Shown here one piece after another: positions 53,165-61,430 of a DNA stretch of 64,000 nt (the stretch's first letter is position 1; each line of letters starts with the position of its first letter). The stretch comes from an uncultured Sphingomonadaceae bacterium (lineage in GTDB: Bacteria; Pseudomonadota; Alphaproteobacteria; Sphingomonadales; Sphingomonadaceae). Under the pieces are notes generated by a model that did no database searches, was not told the origin of the DNA, and saw nothing but the letters and a program-made list of their open reading frames with translations. A program made the translations under genes and the position numbers. The stretch is from the NCBI GenBank assembly GCA_947488845.1, contig CANLBM010000003.1, positions 62,001 through 126,000 on the forward strand. Reading direction: 5' to 3'.

Positions 53165-53979
53165 CCACAGAAATTGCCTACGCCGATGTTATCGGTGACC
53201 CGATCGCCCAGAGCAAATCGCCGCTAATCCACAAATTCTGGCTGGACCGGCTTGCGATCCGGGCGGATTATCGCCGTCACCATGTTACGCCCGACCAATT
53301 GGCGGATTATATCGAACAGCGGCGGTCTGATCCGGCCTGGCGCGGCTGCAATGTGACTCTGCCGCACAAAATCGCGATAATGGATCTGGTCAGCGATCCC
53401 GGCGCTGTTCGCGAGAAGATCGGAGCAATGAACACTATTGTCCGACAGGCAGACGGTAGTCTGATCGGGACGAATACCGATGCGGCCGGCTTTATGGCAC
53501 CGATTGCCGATACCGACTGGTCGGGGAAACATGCGGTCGTGATCGGCGCGGGTGGTGCTGCGCGGGCGGTATTATTTGCCCTGAAACAAGTCGGAATAGG
53601 CGAAATAACCTTCCTCGCGCGAAGCGGCCTGAAAGCGACGGGCTTGTTGATGCAGGCCTCGGTGAAAGGCAGCGTCCTGCCGATGGATGCGCGCTTGCCG
53701 GAAGCCGACCTTCTGATCAATGCCAGTCCGCTCGGCATGACGGGAAAGGCACCGCTGGAGGTGGATCTCGATCCCTTGCCGGCCGATGCTCTGGTCTACG
53801 ATCTTGTCTATGCACCGCTGGAGACCGGTCTTTTGCGGGCGGCCAAAAATCGCGATCTGGCGGTGGTCGATGGTCTCGATATGCTGATCGGCCAGGCAGC
53901 ACTGGCCTTCGAGCTGTTCTTTGGCGCGACGCCGCCGATGGAAGATGATGCCGAACTCAGAAAATTGTTGATCGCATGA
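53161..53979 (+). CDS. aroE: Shikimate dehydrogenase
   Basis: 272 residues. DPIAQSKSPLIHKFW near 13 (shikimate site), GCNVTLPHKIAIMDL near 60 with the catalytic Lys, NTDAAGFM near 102 and NADP motif IGAGGAARAV near 124. It reduces 3-dehydroshikimate in aromatic amino acid synthesis. ATGA overlaps on both sides. Confidence 0.96.
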   Translation: MTTEIAYADVIGDPIAQSKSPLIHKFWLDRLAIRADYRRHHVTPDQLADYIEQRRSDPAWRGCNVTLPHKIAIMDLVSDPGAVREKIGAMNTIVRQADGSLIGTNTDAAGFMAPIADTDWSGKHAVVIGAGGAARAVLFALKQVGIGEITFLARSGLKATGLLMQASVKGSVLPMDARLPEADLLINASPLGMTGKAPLEVDLDPLPADALVYDLVYAPLETGLLRAAKNRDLAVVDGLDMLIGQAALAFELFFGATPPMEDDAELRKLLIA

Positions 53980-54584
53980 CAAAACCGGACAGGCCCCTTA
54001 TCATCGGTCTGACGGGCTCCATCGGCATGGGAAAATCCACCGTCGCGCAAATGTTCGTCGATGAAGGCGTTCCCCTGTTCGATGCCGATGCCGCCGTGCA
54101 CCAGTTGCAAGGGCCGGGCGGCGCTCTGGTCGATGCGATCGAGACAATGTTTCCGGGCAGCACGAACAGCGAGGGTGTGGATCGCCAGAAGCTGGGCGCG
54201 GCAGTGCTCGGAGACCCGGCTGCCTTGCAGCAGCTCGAACAGCTGATTCATCCGGCCGTAGGGGAAATGCGGCGGGCATTTCTGAAACAGCATAGCGACA
54301 GGCCGATGATCCTGTTCGACATTCCGCTGCTGTTTGAAAAATCAGGCGCCGAGGGTGTTGACCATATTGTCGTGGTTTCCGCCGGGGCAGAAGACCAGCG
54401 GACCCGTGTACTTGCTCGTCCCGGCATGACCGAGGAGCGGTTTGAACAGATAAAGGCGCTGCAAATGCCGGACGCCGAAAAGCGGCAAAAGGCCGATTCC
54501 GTGATCGATACATCCCGGCCTCACGCCGAAACGCGACGGCAAGTGCAAAAACTTGTTCAAAAACTGAAAGCATCCCTTGCGTAA
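53976..54584 (+). CDS. coaE: Dephospho-CoA kinase
   Basis: 202 residues. P-loop GLTGSIGMGKST near 11-22, DADAAVHQL near 36 and FDIPLLFE near 110. It phosphorylates dephospho-CoA, the last step of CoA synthesis. Coupled to aroE by ATGA; dnaQ follows by 27 bases. Confidence 0.96.
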   Translation: MTKPDRPLIIGLTGSIGMGKSTVAQMFVDEGVPLFDADAAVHQLQGPGGALVDAIETMFPGSTNSEGVDRQKLGAAVLGDPAALQQLEQLIHPAVGEMRRAFLKQHSDRPMILFDIPLLFEKSGAEGVDHIVVVSAGAEDQRTRVLARPGMTEERFEQIKALQMPDAEKRQKADSVIDTSRPHAETRRQVQKLVQKLKASLA

Positions 54585-54611
54585 CCCAAGTTTCGGTCCG
54601 ATATTGGATTC

Positions 54612-55310
54612 ATGCGAGAGATAATTTTCGACACCGAAACCACCGGCTTTGATCCACAAAATGGGGACCGGATGGTTGAAATCGGTTGTATCGAAATGAT
54701 TGACCGGATCGAAACCGGTGAGAGCTTCCATTGCTATTATAATCCGGAACGGCCGATGCCAAAGGCCGCCGAAAATGTGCACGGGCTGTCCGACGTATTT
54801 TTGTCCGACAAAAAACTGTTTGCGTCCGGAGCGAAAGAGCTGCTCGATTTTCTGGGTGATGCCAATCTCGTCGCCCATAATGCGCAATTCGATTTCAATT
54901 TTCTCAACGCCGAGCTGGTTTTATGCGGGTTTAAACCGATTTCGCGGTTTCGCATGATTGATACGCTGGCGATTGCCAAATCCAAACATCCCGGTGCCAA
55001 ATTGTCGCTCGACGCATTATGCTCGCGCTATGGCATCGACCGCAGCCACCGGGTGAAACATGGTGCACTGCTTGATGCTGAATTGCTCACCCAGCTCTAT
55101 ATTGAACTGACCGGCGGCCGCCAGATCGGACTGGGGCTGGCGGAGGATAGCAAGCAGCAGGAATCTCTTTCCAGCATGCAATCAACATCACAGCGGACGG
55201 AACGCCGAACGTTTATGGCTGCGCGAGAGCATCACGCGAGTGCGGATGAACTGGCGCGGCACCAGAAATTTATCGAGGGTATCGAAAGCTCTCTTTGGAC
55301 AGAGGTTTAA
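54612..55310 (+). CDS. dnaQ: DNA polymerase III epsilon subunit (proofreading exonuclease)
   Basis: 232 residues. DEDDh exonuclease: FDTETTGFDP with Asp6/Glu8, VHGLSDVFL near 56, HNAQFDFNFLN near 94, and HRVKHGALLDAELL near 145 with the final His and Asp. The C-terminal extension (~180-232) is the polymerase-binding part. Standard position after coaE in alphaproteobacteria near the origin. Confidence 0.95.
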   Translation: MREIIFDTETTGFDPQNGDRMVEIGCIEMIDRIETGESFHCYYNPERPMPKAAENVHGLSDVFLSDKKLFASGAKELLDFLGDANLVAHNAQFDFNFLNAELVLCGFKPISRFRMIDTLAIAKSKHPGAKLSLDALCSRYGIDRSHRVKHGALLDAELLTQLYIELTGGRQIGLGLAEDSKQQESLSSMQSTSQRTERRTFMAAREHHASADELARHQKFIEGIESSLWTEV

Positions 55311-55356
55311 CGGTACCGCCAAATTTGTAACGGTGCCCAATAAAAGGAGAATAATT

Positions 55357-55929
55357 ATGGAAGTTCGTGTTTCAGGACATCAGGTCGATACCGGTGATGC
55401 GCTCCAAACCCATGCCGAGGACCGGATGCGGGCGATTGCCAGCAAATATTTCACCAAGGCCATCTCCGCCAATGTCACTGTCAGCAAAGCGCCGCACGGG
55501 CATTTCAGATGCGATATTGTGAATCATGTGATGCAGGGCCTGATGCTGAAAGCCGACGCGGCCGCCGGCGATGCCCATCAGGCATTTGATCAGGCTGCCG
55601 ACAAGATTGAAAAGCAGCTGCGTCGTTATATGCGACGGCTCAATGACCATCATGTCCAGGCGCAATATGCTGCGAAACAGGAAGAGGCGGCATATCGGGT
55701 GTTCGATTCGTTCGACGAAGAAGAGGAAAGCGAAGTGGATGGCGATTCTCCTCCGATCATCGCCGAAACCAGCACCGATATACCGGAAGCCAGCGTTTCG
55801 AATGCCGTGATGATGATGGATTTGCGCAATACCAGCGCGCTATTGTTCAAAAACTCTGGCACTGGCACCCATAATATGGTTTATCGCCGCCCCGACGGCA
55901 CAATTGGTTGGGTAGAGCCGCAGCGCTGA
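55357..55929 (+). CDS. hpf: Ribosome hibernation promoting factor, long form
   Basis: 190 residues from ATG at MEVRVSGHQVDTG, with Shine-Dalgarno AAGGAGA. N-terminal S30AE domain (to ~105), acidic linker (FDEEEESEVDGDSPP) and C-terminal dimerisation domain (SVSNAVMMMDL, then YRRPDGTIGWVEP). Long forms pair 70S ribosomes into inactive 100S in stationary phase. Confidence 0.95.
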   Translation: MEVRVSGHQVDTGDALQTHAEDRMRAIASKYFTKAISANVTVSKAPHGHFRCDIVNHVMQGLMLKADAAAGDAHQAFDQAADKIEKQLRRYMRRLNDHHVQAQYAAKQEEAAYRVFDSFDEEEESEVDGDSPPIIAETSTDIPEASVSNAVMMMDLRNTSALLFKNSGTGTHNMVYRRPDGTIGWVEPQR

Positions 55930-56066
55930 TAGGGTTGCTCTGTGGCCGATCGGCAGATGATTGGCTTTTCTGTCGATCGGGCGAACGCGCTCCGGCTTCC
56001 ATTTTCCGGCATATTTGCGTTTTTGGCGCATATCGCAGGGACAAAGGGCCGGGATAAAAGGAATGA

Positions 56067-56537
56067 ATGATGACAATCTCGTCCGTTCGATTGGATATTG
56101 CAGCTGTGCGCGATTGCCCCGGCAATGGTGGCAAGGACGAAATTCTGCGTATGATCGGCGAAATCGGCCAGAATTGCTATCGGCTTGATGCTGAAGCCAT
56201 TTGGGCAGGATTGGTGGCTCGCGAAGCTCTGGGTTCAACCGGATTTGGGCGACAGATCGCCATACCGCATAGCAAATTGGCCGATCTTGACCGTTGCGTC
56301 GGCATCTTTCTGCGCCTTGCCGAACCGGTGGAATTCGACGCGCAAGATGGCAAACCGGTCGATCTGATATTCGCCCTGCTGTCTCCCGCAAAAGGGGGAG
56401 TCGAGCATCTGCAGGCGCTGGCCGAGATTTCCCGTTTTGTACGGGACGATAATATGGTTGCGAAGCTCCGGGGCGCATCGGGGCAGGATGCCCTCTATGC
56501 ATTGCTGAGCAAGCAGCGCGAGCAGCGGGCCGCCTGA
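56067..56537 (+). CDS. ptsN: PTS IIA-like nitrogen regulatory protein PtsN
   Basis: 156 residues. EIIA(Ntr) domain with phospho-acceptor His68 in QIAIPHSKL. Receives phosphate from the PTS(Ntr) chain and signals to potassium, carbon and stress systems. Two successive ATGs (56067, 56070); AAAAGGA precedes. It follows hpf as in many proteobacteria. Confidence 0.92.
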   Translation: MMTISSVRLDIAAVRDCPGNGGKDEILRMIGEIGQNCYRLDAEAIWAGLVAREALGSTGFGRQIAIPHSKLADLDRCVGIFLRLAEPVEFDAQDGKPVDLIFALLSPAKGGVEHLQALAEISRFVRDDNMVAKLRGASGQDALYALLSKQREQRAA

Positions 56538-56545
56538 TATCCGAC

Positions 56546-57025
56546 ATGACAGATAATCCTGAAACTGGTTTGGAAAGCGGCGGCGCGCAGGGACATTTTC
56601 GCGCCCTCGAACGGCTTTATGCCGAAGCTCCGATAAACCGCCTGTTCAATTCGCGGCTGGAAATCGGTGAACCTGGCACGGCCAGAATATTTTTTGATGT
56701 CAACGAACGCTATTATCACGCAGCGGGGGCAGTGCACGGCACGGCCTATTTCAAAATGCTCGATGATGCCGCCTTCTACGCTGCCAACAGTCTGGTCTCT
56801 GACCGCTTCATCCTGACCACTGCCTTCAATCTGCTCTTCACCAAGCCGCTCAAGTCGGGGCCGGTAATAGCCGAAGGTCGCTGGGTTAGTGGTAAACGCC
56901 GGGTATTTGTCGCCGATGCCCGGCTGGTCGACAGCGAGGGTGAAGAAATAGCCCGTGGTACCGGGACATTCATGCGGTCGCATATCCCCCTGGCCTCTCT
57001 GCCCGGCTATAAAAAAGATGATTGA
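56546..57025 (+). CDS. PaaI-type hotdog thioesterase
   Basis: 159 residues. Hotdog fold: NERYYHAAGAVHGTAYFKML near 52, with the helix DDAAFYAANSLV and strands TAFNLLFTKPLKSGPVIAEG. Such enzymes hydrolyse acyl-CoA thioesters. It begins eight bases after ptsN and overlaps the DUF1491 gene by eight. Confidence 0.87.
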   Translation: MTDNPETGLESGGAQGHFRALERLYAEAPINRLFNSRLEIGEPGTARIFFDVNERYYHAAGAVHGTAYFKMLDDAAFYAANSLVSDRFILTTAFNLLFTKPLKSGPVIAEGRWVSGKRRVFVADARLVDSEGEEIARGTGTFMRSHIPLASLPGYKKDD

Positions 57026-57356
57026 ACCGCGGCTGTCTGCGGAAATGAAGGTGCAGACCCTGCTCAGGCTGGTTAGCCAGCATGGTGGTTTTGGGGCCGT
57101 CCTGAAAAAGGGTGACCGGATATCCGGCGCTATTCTGATTCAATGTCTGGAAAAGGGCGAAAACCCTAAGCTTCTAGAGAATATGCCATCGCTTAACGGC
57201 TCCCCCAACTGGCAGCAGATATGGCCGCAAGGCACTGAAAAGAATAAAGAATTAACGGAATATATAGTACAAAGATTCCGCTTTGATCCCGATATGTGGT
57301 TAATTGAACTGGACATCCCGGAAGCGGAACGGCTCATCGCCCTATTGGGTCAGTAA
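57018..57356 (+). CDS. DUF1491 family protein
   Basis: 112 residues from ATG at MIEPRLSAEMKVQTLLR. The pattern LSAEMKVQTLLRLVSQHGGF, then KKGDRISGAILIQCLEKGE and a C-terminal DPDMWLIELDIPEAERLI matches DUF1491, a small alphaproteobacterial family of unknown function. Overlaps the thioesterase stop by eight bases; end of this operon. Confidence 0.87.
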   Translation: MIEPRLSAEMKVQTLLRLVSQHGGFGAVLKKGDRISGAILIQCLEKGENPKLLENMPSLNGSPNWQQIWPQGTEKNKELTEYIVQRFRFDPDMWLIELDIPEAERLIALLGQ

Positions 57357-57560
57357 ACTTGACTTTATTCCGCAAAACCATATTTGGCGCTCTACTTTGA
57401 TGCGCAGGTGGCCGTTGGGTTTGTCAGGAATGACAAGCGGCAAACACGCAGTCGGGGAGAGCAGTAACAGACCTTCGCCTTGAATTTTTTGGTCTGTTTT
57501 GGCAGTTTTGACGAGAAAGTCATAAACCGCTCTGGTCTCACCGCATAAAAAAACAGGTTT

Positions 57561-58268
57561 ATGAGCAAAATTTTCCGTACCGCAAGCGTCTTGTCGCTTG
57601 CTCTTACTACGGTAGCGGCATTGTCCGTCACCGATGTGTCCTTCGCGTTGGAAGCAACCGATGAGACGCCTGAATCCGAGATTTTTGTCGATCCGGCCCT
57701 TTTGGAAGCCGACGAATCGAATCCGGCCATTATATTTGGCGAACAACAGGAAGTTGTCGCTGAGATCCCCAAGGATGTTATTGAGTCAGACCAGATTGCC
57801 AATGAAGGCGCAGAGCGCGGTTTTGGTGAAGATGTCGACTATGCTAATGATGACGCGTCGTCGTTGAGTCAGCTGGTGAGCCAGCAATCGGTAGAGGGAT
57901 CCCTTGATGCCGAGATGCAATGTCTTGCCGGAACAGTCTATTTTGAATCCAAGGGCGAATCGCTGCAGGGTCAGCTTGCCGTTGCCCGTGTGGTTCTGGC
58001 CCGCGTTGAATCTTCCCGTTTTCCGGATACTATCTGTGGCGTTGTCTATCAGCGCAGCCAGTTTTCGTTCGTTCGCGGTGGCAAGATGCCACGCATCAAA
58101 ACCGGACGTCAGACCTGGCGTAACGCGGTTGCGATTGCAAAAATCGCAGCGAACGACGGCTGGAAAAGTTCTGTGGAGGGTGCCTTGTTCTTTCACGCCC
58201 GCCATGTTTCGCCGGGCTGGCGCCTCAAGCGGCTGGCTTCGATTGATAATCATATCTTCTATCGCTAA
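57561..58268 (+). CDS. Cell wall hydrolase, SleB family
   Basis: 235 residues. Signal peptide ending near VSFA; an acidic linker to ~120; SleB/Hydrolase_2 domain from AEMQCLAGTVYFESKGES near 114, with QGQLAVARVVLARVESSRFP and SFVRGGKMPRI. Predicted periplasmic lytic enzyme acting on peptidoglycan. The 204-bp upstream space shows no gene. A terminator follows. Confidence 0.9.
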   Translation: MSKIFRTASVLSLALTTVAALSVTDVSFALEATDETPESEIFVDPALLEADESNPAIIFGEQQEVVAEIPKDVIESDQIANEGAERGFGEDVDYANDDASSLSQLVSQQSVEGSLDAEMQCLAGTVYFESKGESLQGQLAVARVVLARVESSRFPDTICGVVYQRSQFSFVRGGKMPRIKTGRQTWRNAVAIAKIAANDGWKSSVEGALFFHARHVSPGWRLKRLASIDNHIFYR

Positions 58269-58292
58269 TCGCTCCGGCCATATCGAATTCAT

Positions 58293-58321
58293 AAAGGCTC
58301 CCTGGCGGGGGCCTTTATTTT
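58293..58321 (+). terminator. Terminator after the cell wall hydrolase gene
   Basis: AAAGGCTCCC-TGGC-GGGGGCCTTT stem-loop followed by ATTTTGTT. It lies 25 bases after the stop, just ahead of mmcB. Confidence 0.75.
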
Positions 58322-58348
58322 GTTCTTTTTATGTTCTAGTCAGGTTTC

Positions 58349-58867
58349 ATGACGATTATCGATAATTCGCTTGGCTTGTTGGCAGCTCATGACGGGTTGA
58401 CCGGCGCGCAGGCCGTCGCTCGCGGCGTTGCCCGGATGTTTTTGAGACATGATATCTTGGTGTTGCCCGAAGTCAGCTTGCGAAACAGGCGGCGGGCGGA
58501 TCTGATGGGGATTGATGCCAAGGGACAGATCATCATTGTCGAGATCAAGGTCGCGCGCAGTGATTTGCTCGGCGATACCAAATGGACGGAATATCTGGAT
58601 TATTGTGACCGGTTCTATTGGGCCTTGCCAACCGGATTCGATAGGTCTCCGGTCGATGGCGCAGACTTTTTGCCCGATCGCACCGGCCTGATCATCGCCG
58701 ATGCATATGATGCGGAAATGGTGCGTAGTGCCGCGACCCATGCGCTTGCCCCGGCGCGGCGCAAGACAGAGACCATGCGGCTGGCGCGTCGCGCGATGCG
58801 CCGTGCAGCGATCTCCGACGGCTGGATCAGCCCCGCCTCTGGTCTTCACGAACCGGGCGGCGGATAA
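58349..58867 (+). CDS. mmcB: MmcB family DNA repair protein
   Basis: 172 residues. VLPEVSLRNRRRADLMGIDA near 44, IIIVEIKVARSDLLGDTKW near 65 and YWALPTGFDRSPVD near 93 define the family; the Asp/Glu/Lys arrangement is nuclease-like. MmcB was described in Caulobacter mitomycin resistance and is restricted largely to alphaproteobacteria. Short gap to the convergent ankyrin gene. Confidence 0.9.
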   Translation: MTIIDNSLGLLAAHDGLTGAQAVARGVARMFLRHDILVLPEVSLRNRRRADLMGIDAKGQIIIVEIKVARSDLLGDTKWTEYLDYCDRFYWALPTGFDRSPVDGADFLPDRTGLIIADAYDAEMVRSAATHALAPARRKTETMRLARRAMRRAAISDGWISPASGLHEPGGG

Positions 58868-58874
58868 TCAAGGA

Positions 58875-59528
58875 CTAGCCTTGCGGTCCGAAAAACCGTC
58901 CTTCGGGTGCGGGTTTCTTCTCGGCATCCGCTTTCTCAATCTCCGCCAGAATCGTGGCTGTCCTGCGATCCTGCGAAGCATAGTCACGGGCTGATTTGCC
59001 GGCAAGCGTGTCGGTCCAGTCCGGATCGGCCCCGTTTGCCAGCAGCACGCGGACCAGTTCCGCATCACGGAGATGAACCGCCAGAATCAATGCGGTCTCG
59101 CCCTGTTTATTTGACTCGTCAACCTTCGCGTTTTTGCCCAGAAGGGTTCTGACGCCATCGACGAACCGCAGCTGGGTTGCGAGATGGAGGGGCGTAACAC
59201 CCTCTTTGTCCGAAAGATTGGGATTGGCTCCTTTCTGTAGCAGGAACTGGAGCCAGGTATTGTCGCGGCGTTCCACCACGATGTGCAGGGCTGTCTGGCC
59301 GGTGGAATGATCGCGCGTGTTTATTATTACCGATCCCGGACGGCTGAGAAACTTGCTCGCTTCGTCGCCGTCACGGTCTTTGACCGCTTTCAGAAAATTG
59401 TAGCTGTCCGAAAATTGGGCGACGGCGGGGGTCGACAGGGACGTTGCTGCGACCGCAATCCCCGCAACGCGCAGAAGGATGATGAATTTACCGGTCCGAA
59501 CGGTACCAGTGTTATTTTTGTTGAACAT
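58875..59528 (-). CDS. Exported ankyrin repeat protein
   Basis: 217 residues from ATG at MFNKNNTGTV; the start could be four codons earlier. Signal peptide ending TPAVA; then four ankyrin repeats: STGQTALHIVVERRD, KEGVTPLHLATQLRF, KQGETALILAVHLRD and a final DTLAGKSARDYASQ. Periplasmic ankyrin proteins mediate protein contacts; partner unknown. Divergent from the SCO gene. Confidence 0.88.
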   Translation of the reverse strand: MFNKNNTGTVRTGKFIILLRVAGIAVAATSLSTPAVAQFSDSYNFLKAVKDRDGDEASKFLSRPGSVIINTRDHSTGQTALHIVVERRDNTWLQFLLQKGANPNLSDKEGVTPLHLATQLRFVDGVRTLLGKNAKVDESNKQGETALILAVHLRDAELVRVLLANGADPDWTDTLAGKSARDYASQDRRTATILAEIEKADAEKKPAPEGRFFGPQG

Positions 59529-59621
59529 TCTCGGCCCCATTTTTCTAACCGGTGACATATCACCGATCCGTTATAATTGCTGACTATCAATTATCTGTTG
59601 AATTTGATCCAGTAGCAGACC

Positions 59622-60254
59622 ATGTCTGGCCCCGTAATGAACAATTTCAAAAACATCGCAAAAACGGTCCTCGGCGCAGGATTATTAACCCTCGTGACCG
59701 CTTGCAATGCCGCATCCGACGGGAGCACGGCGGCGGATAGCGAGCCACCGCTCGCTGGGGCAAAAATTGGCGGTGACTTCACGCTGACAAACCAGGATGG
59801 CGGCAGAACATCGGAGGACCAGTTCAAGGGCCAATACCGGATCATGTATTTCGGCTACACTTATTGCCCGGACGTCTGTCCGGTTGACCTCGCCAATATC
59901 ATGCTGGGATTGAAACAGGCCGAGAAAGAAGATCCGGCGCTGAGCGGGAAAATCCAGCCGATTTTCATATCGGTCGACCCCGAGCGCGATACGCCAGTGG
60001 TCCTGAAACAATATGTCTCCGCCTTTCACCCCCGGCTTATCGGCCTCACCGGCACCGCCGAGGAAATCGAGGCTGTCGCGAAAAAATATCTGATCATTTA
60101 TGATATCCGCAAAGATGAATCCTCGAGCGAATATCTCGTCGATCATAGCCGTCAGGCCTATTTGTTCGGACCGGACGGCCAGCCGCTGGCGTTGTTGCCC
60201 TTTGATGGTACGCCGCAGGATGTTGCCGCTGAAATAAACCGATGGGTCCGCTAG
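59622..60254 (+). CDS. SCO1/SenC family copper chaperone lipoprotein
   Basis: 210 residues (195-205 if a later start is used). Lipobox LVTAC with Cys28; thioredoxin-like fold with the Cu-binding CxxxC at Cys82/Cys86 (YCPDVCP) and His in YLVDHSRQ near 172. Delivers copper to cytochrome oxidase or reduces its CuA site. The final 13 bases overlap the next gene. Confidence 0.94.
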   Translation: MSGPVMNNFKNIAKTVLGAGLLTLVTACNAASDGSTAADSEPPLAGAKIGGDFTLTNQDGGRTSEDQFKGQYRIMYFGYTYCPDVCPVDLANIMLGLKQAEKEDPALSGKIQPIFISVDPERDTPVVLKQYVSAFHPRLIGLTGTAEEIEAVAKKYLIIYDIRKDESSSEYLVDHSRQAYLFGPDGQPLALLPFDGTPQDVAAEINRWVR

Positions 60255-60688
60255 GCTCCGATCCGCCGTTCTGGGAGCTGCCACTCGAAACGCTTGATCG
60301 CGGCCAGTGGGAGGCCCTGTGTGACGGCTGCGGCAAATGTTGTTTGCTGAAAGCGGAAGACGAGGATGACGGTCAGATCTATATGACCAACATCGCCTGC
60401 AAGTTGCTCGACCTTCAGAGCGCGCAGTGCAGCGATTATCGCCACCGCAAGTTCCATGTCCCCGATTGTGTCCGGCTGACCCGCAACAAACTGGAAGAAT
60501 TTGAATGGTTGCCAGACAGTTGCGCTTATAAAATGCGCGCTCGGGGACTGCCGTTACCGGCGTGGCATTATCTGGTCTCCGGGGATCGGGAATCGATCCA
60601 TGCGGCCGGTCAGTCGATTCGGGGAAAAGTCATTCCCGAAAGCAAGGCCGGACCGCTAGAACAGCATATTCTCGATGCGCCTCTTTAG
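60242..60688 (+). CDS. YcgN/UPF0260 family cysteine cluster protein
   Basis: 148 residues. CDGCGKCCLLKAED near 30 starts the Cys cluster, followed by IACKLLD, CSDYRHRKFHVPDCVRL and DSCAY; the Cys pattern suggests zinc or Fe-S binding. The family is widespread and uncharacterised. Overlaps SCO upstream and the metallopeptidase downstream (14 bases), so the three are one transcript. Confidence 0.9.
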   Translation: MGPLGSDPPFWELPLETLDRGQWEALCDGCGKCCLLKAEDEDDGQIYMTNIACKLLDLQSAQCSDYRHRKFHVPDCVRLTRNKLEEFEWLPDSCAYKMRARGLPLPAWHYLVSGDRESIHAAGQSIRGKVIPESKAGPLEQHILDAPL

Positions 60689-61421
60689 CTCATCGCGTCC
60701 CGAAGCGCTTGCGATCAGCCTCGACGGCGTCAAATATCCTCTCCATCTGCGGCGATCCAAACAGGCCCGGTCGATCATTGTTTCGGCGGATACGGTGAAG
60801 GGTGTCGTTCGCCTGACGGTGCCCACGAACGCCTCGGAAAATCAGGCGCTCCGTTTTGCCCAGTCAAAATCCGACTGGCTCAACGCACGCTTTGCCGAAG
60901 CCGTGCCACCGGTCCCGGTAGAGGATGGTAGCCAGATCGCCTTTGTCGGCGAGCCCTATGTCATAAGATGGTCCCCGGATTTTGCGCGCGCGCCGCATCT
61001 CGTCGAAGGTGAAATCCGGCTGGGCGGACCGGTCGAACATGTCGAGACCCGCGTCCTTCGCTGGCTCAAGGCACAGGCCCGCACGATTTATGCCGAAGAT
61101 CTGCAATTTTACTGCACTCGAGCCGGCACCGATCTGCCCAAATTGGCGGTGGGGGATGCGCGGCGACGCTGGGGAAGCTGTTCCGGTAGCAGGTCGATCA
61201 GGCTGAGCTGGCGGCTGGTCATGGCGCCGGCCCATGTCCGCCGGTCAGTGGTGGCGCACGAAGTGGCGCATCTTACGCATATGGATCATAGTGCGCGCTT
61301 TTATGCGCTGCTCGACCGGATTTACGAATTGGACCGGCGGGTCGCCGATCGCTGGCTGAAAGACCATGGCCGTGGCCTGCATATGGTTGGTGTGGAGCGG
61401 CAGTCGCCGACGACCGACTGA
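60675..61421 (+). CDS. YgjP-like (SprT/M48-type) metallopeptidase
   Basis: 248 residues. Zinc motif VVAHEVAHLTHMDHSARFYALL near 191 (HEVAH plus a following acidic/His ligand region), preceded by RRRWGSCSGSRSIRLSWRLV near 168. YgjP-domain proteins are cytoplasmic and of unknown substrate. It overlaps the YcgN-like gene. Convergent with the PBP1A gene, nine bases apart. Confidence 0.87.
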   Translation: MRLFSSSRPEALAISLDGVKYPLHLRRSKQARSIIVSADTVKGVVRLTVPTNASENQALRFAQSKSDWLNARFAEAVPPVPVEDGSQIAFVGEPYVIRWSPDFARAPHLVEGEIRLGGPVEHVETRVLRWLKAQARTIYAEDLQFYCTRAGTDLPKLAVGDARRRWGSCSGSRSIRLSWRLVMAPAHVRRSVVAHEVAHLTHMDHSARFYALLDRIYELDRRVADRWLKDHGRGLHMVGVERQSPTTD

Positions 61422-61430
61422 ATCTCTTCC

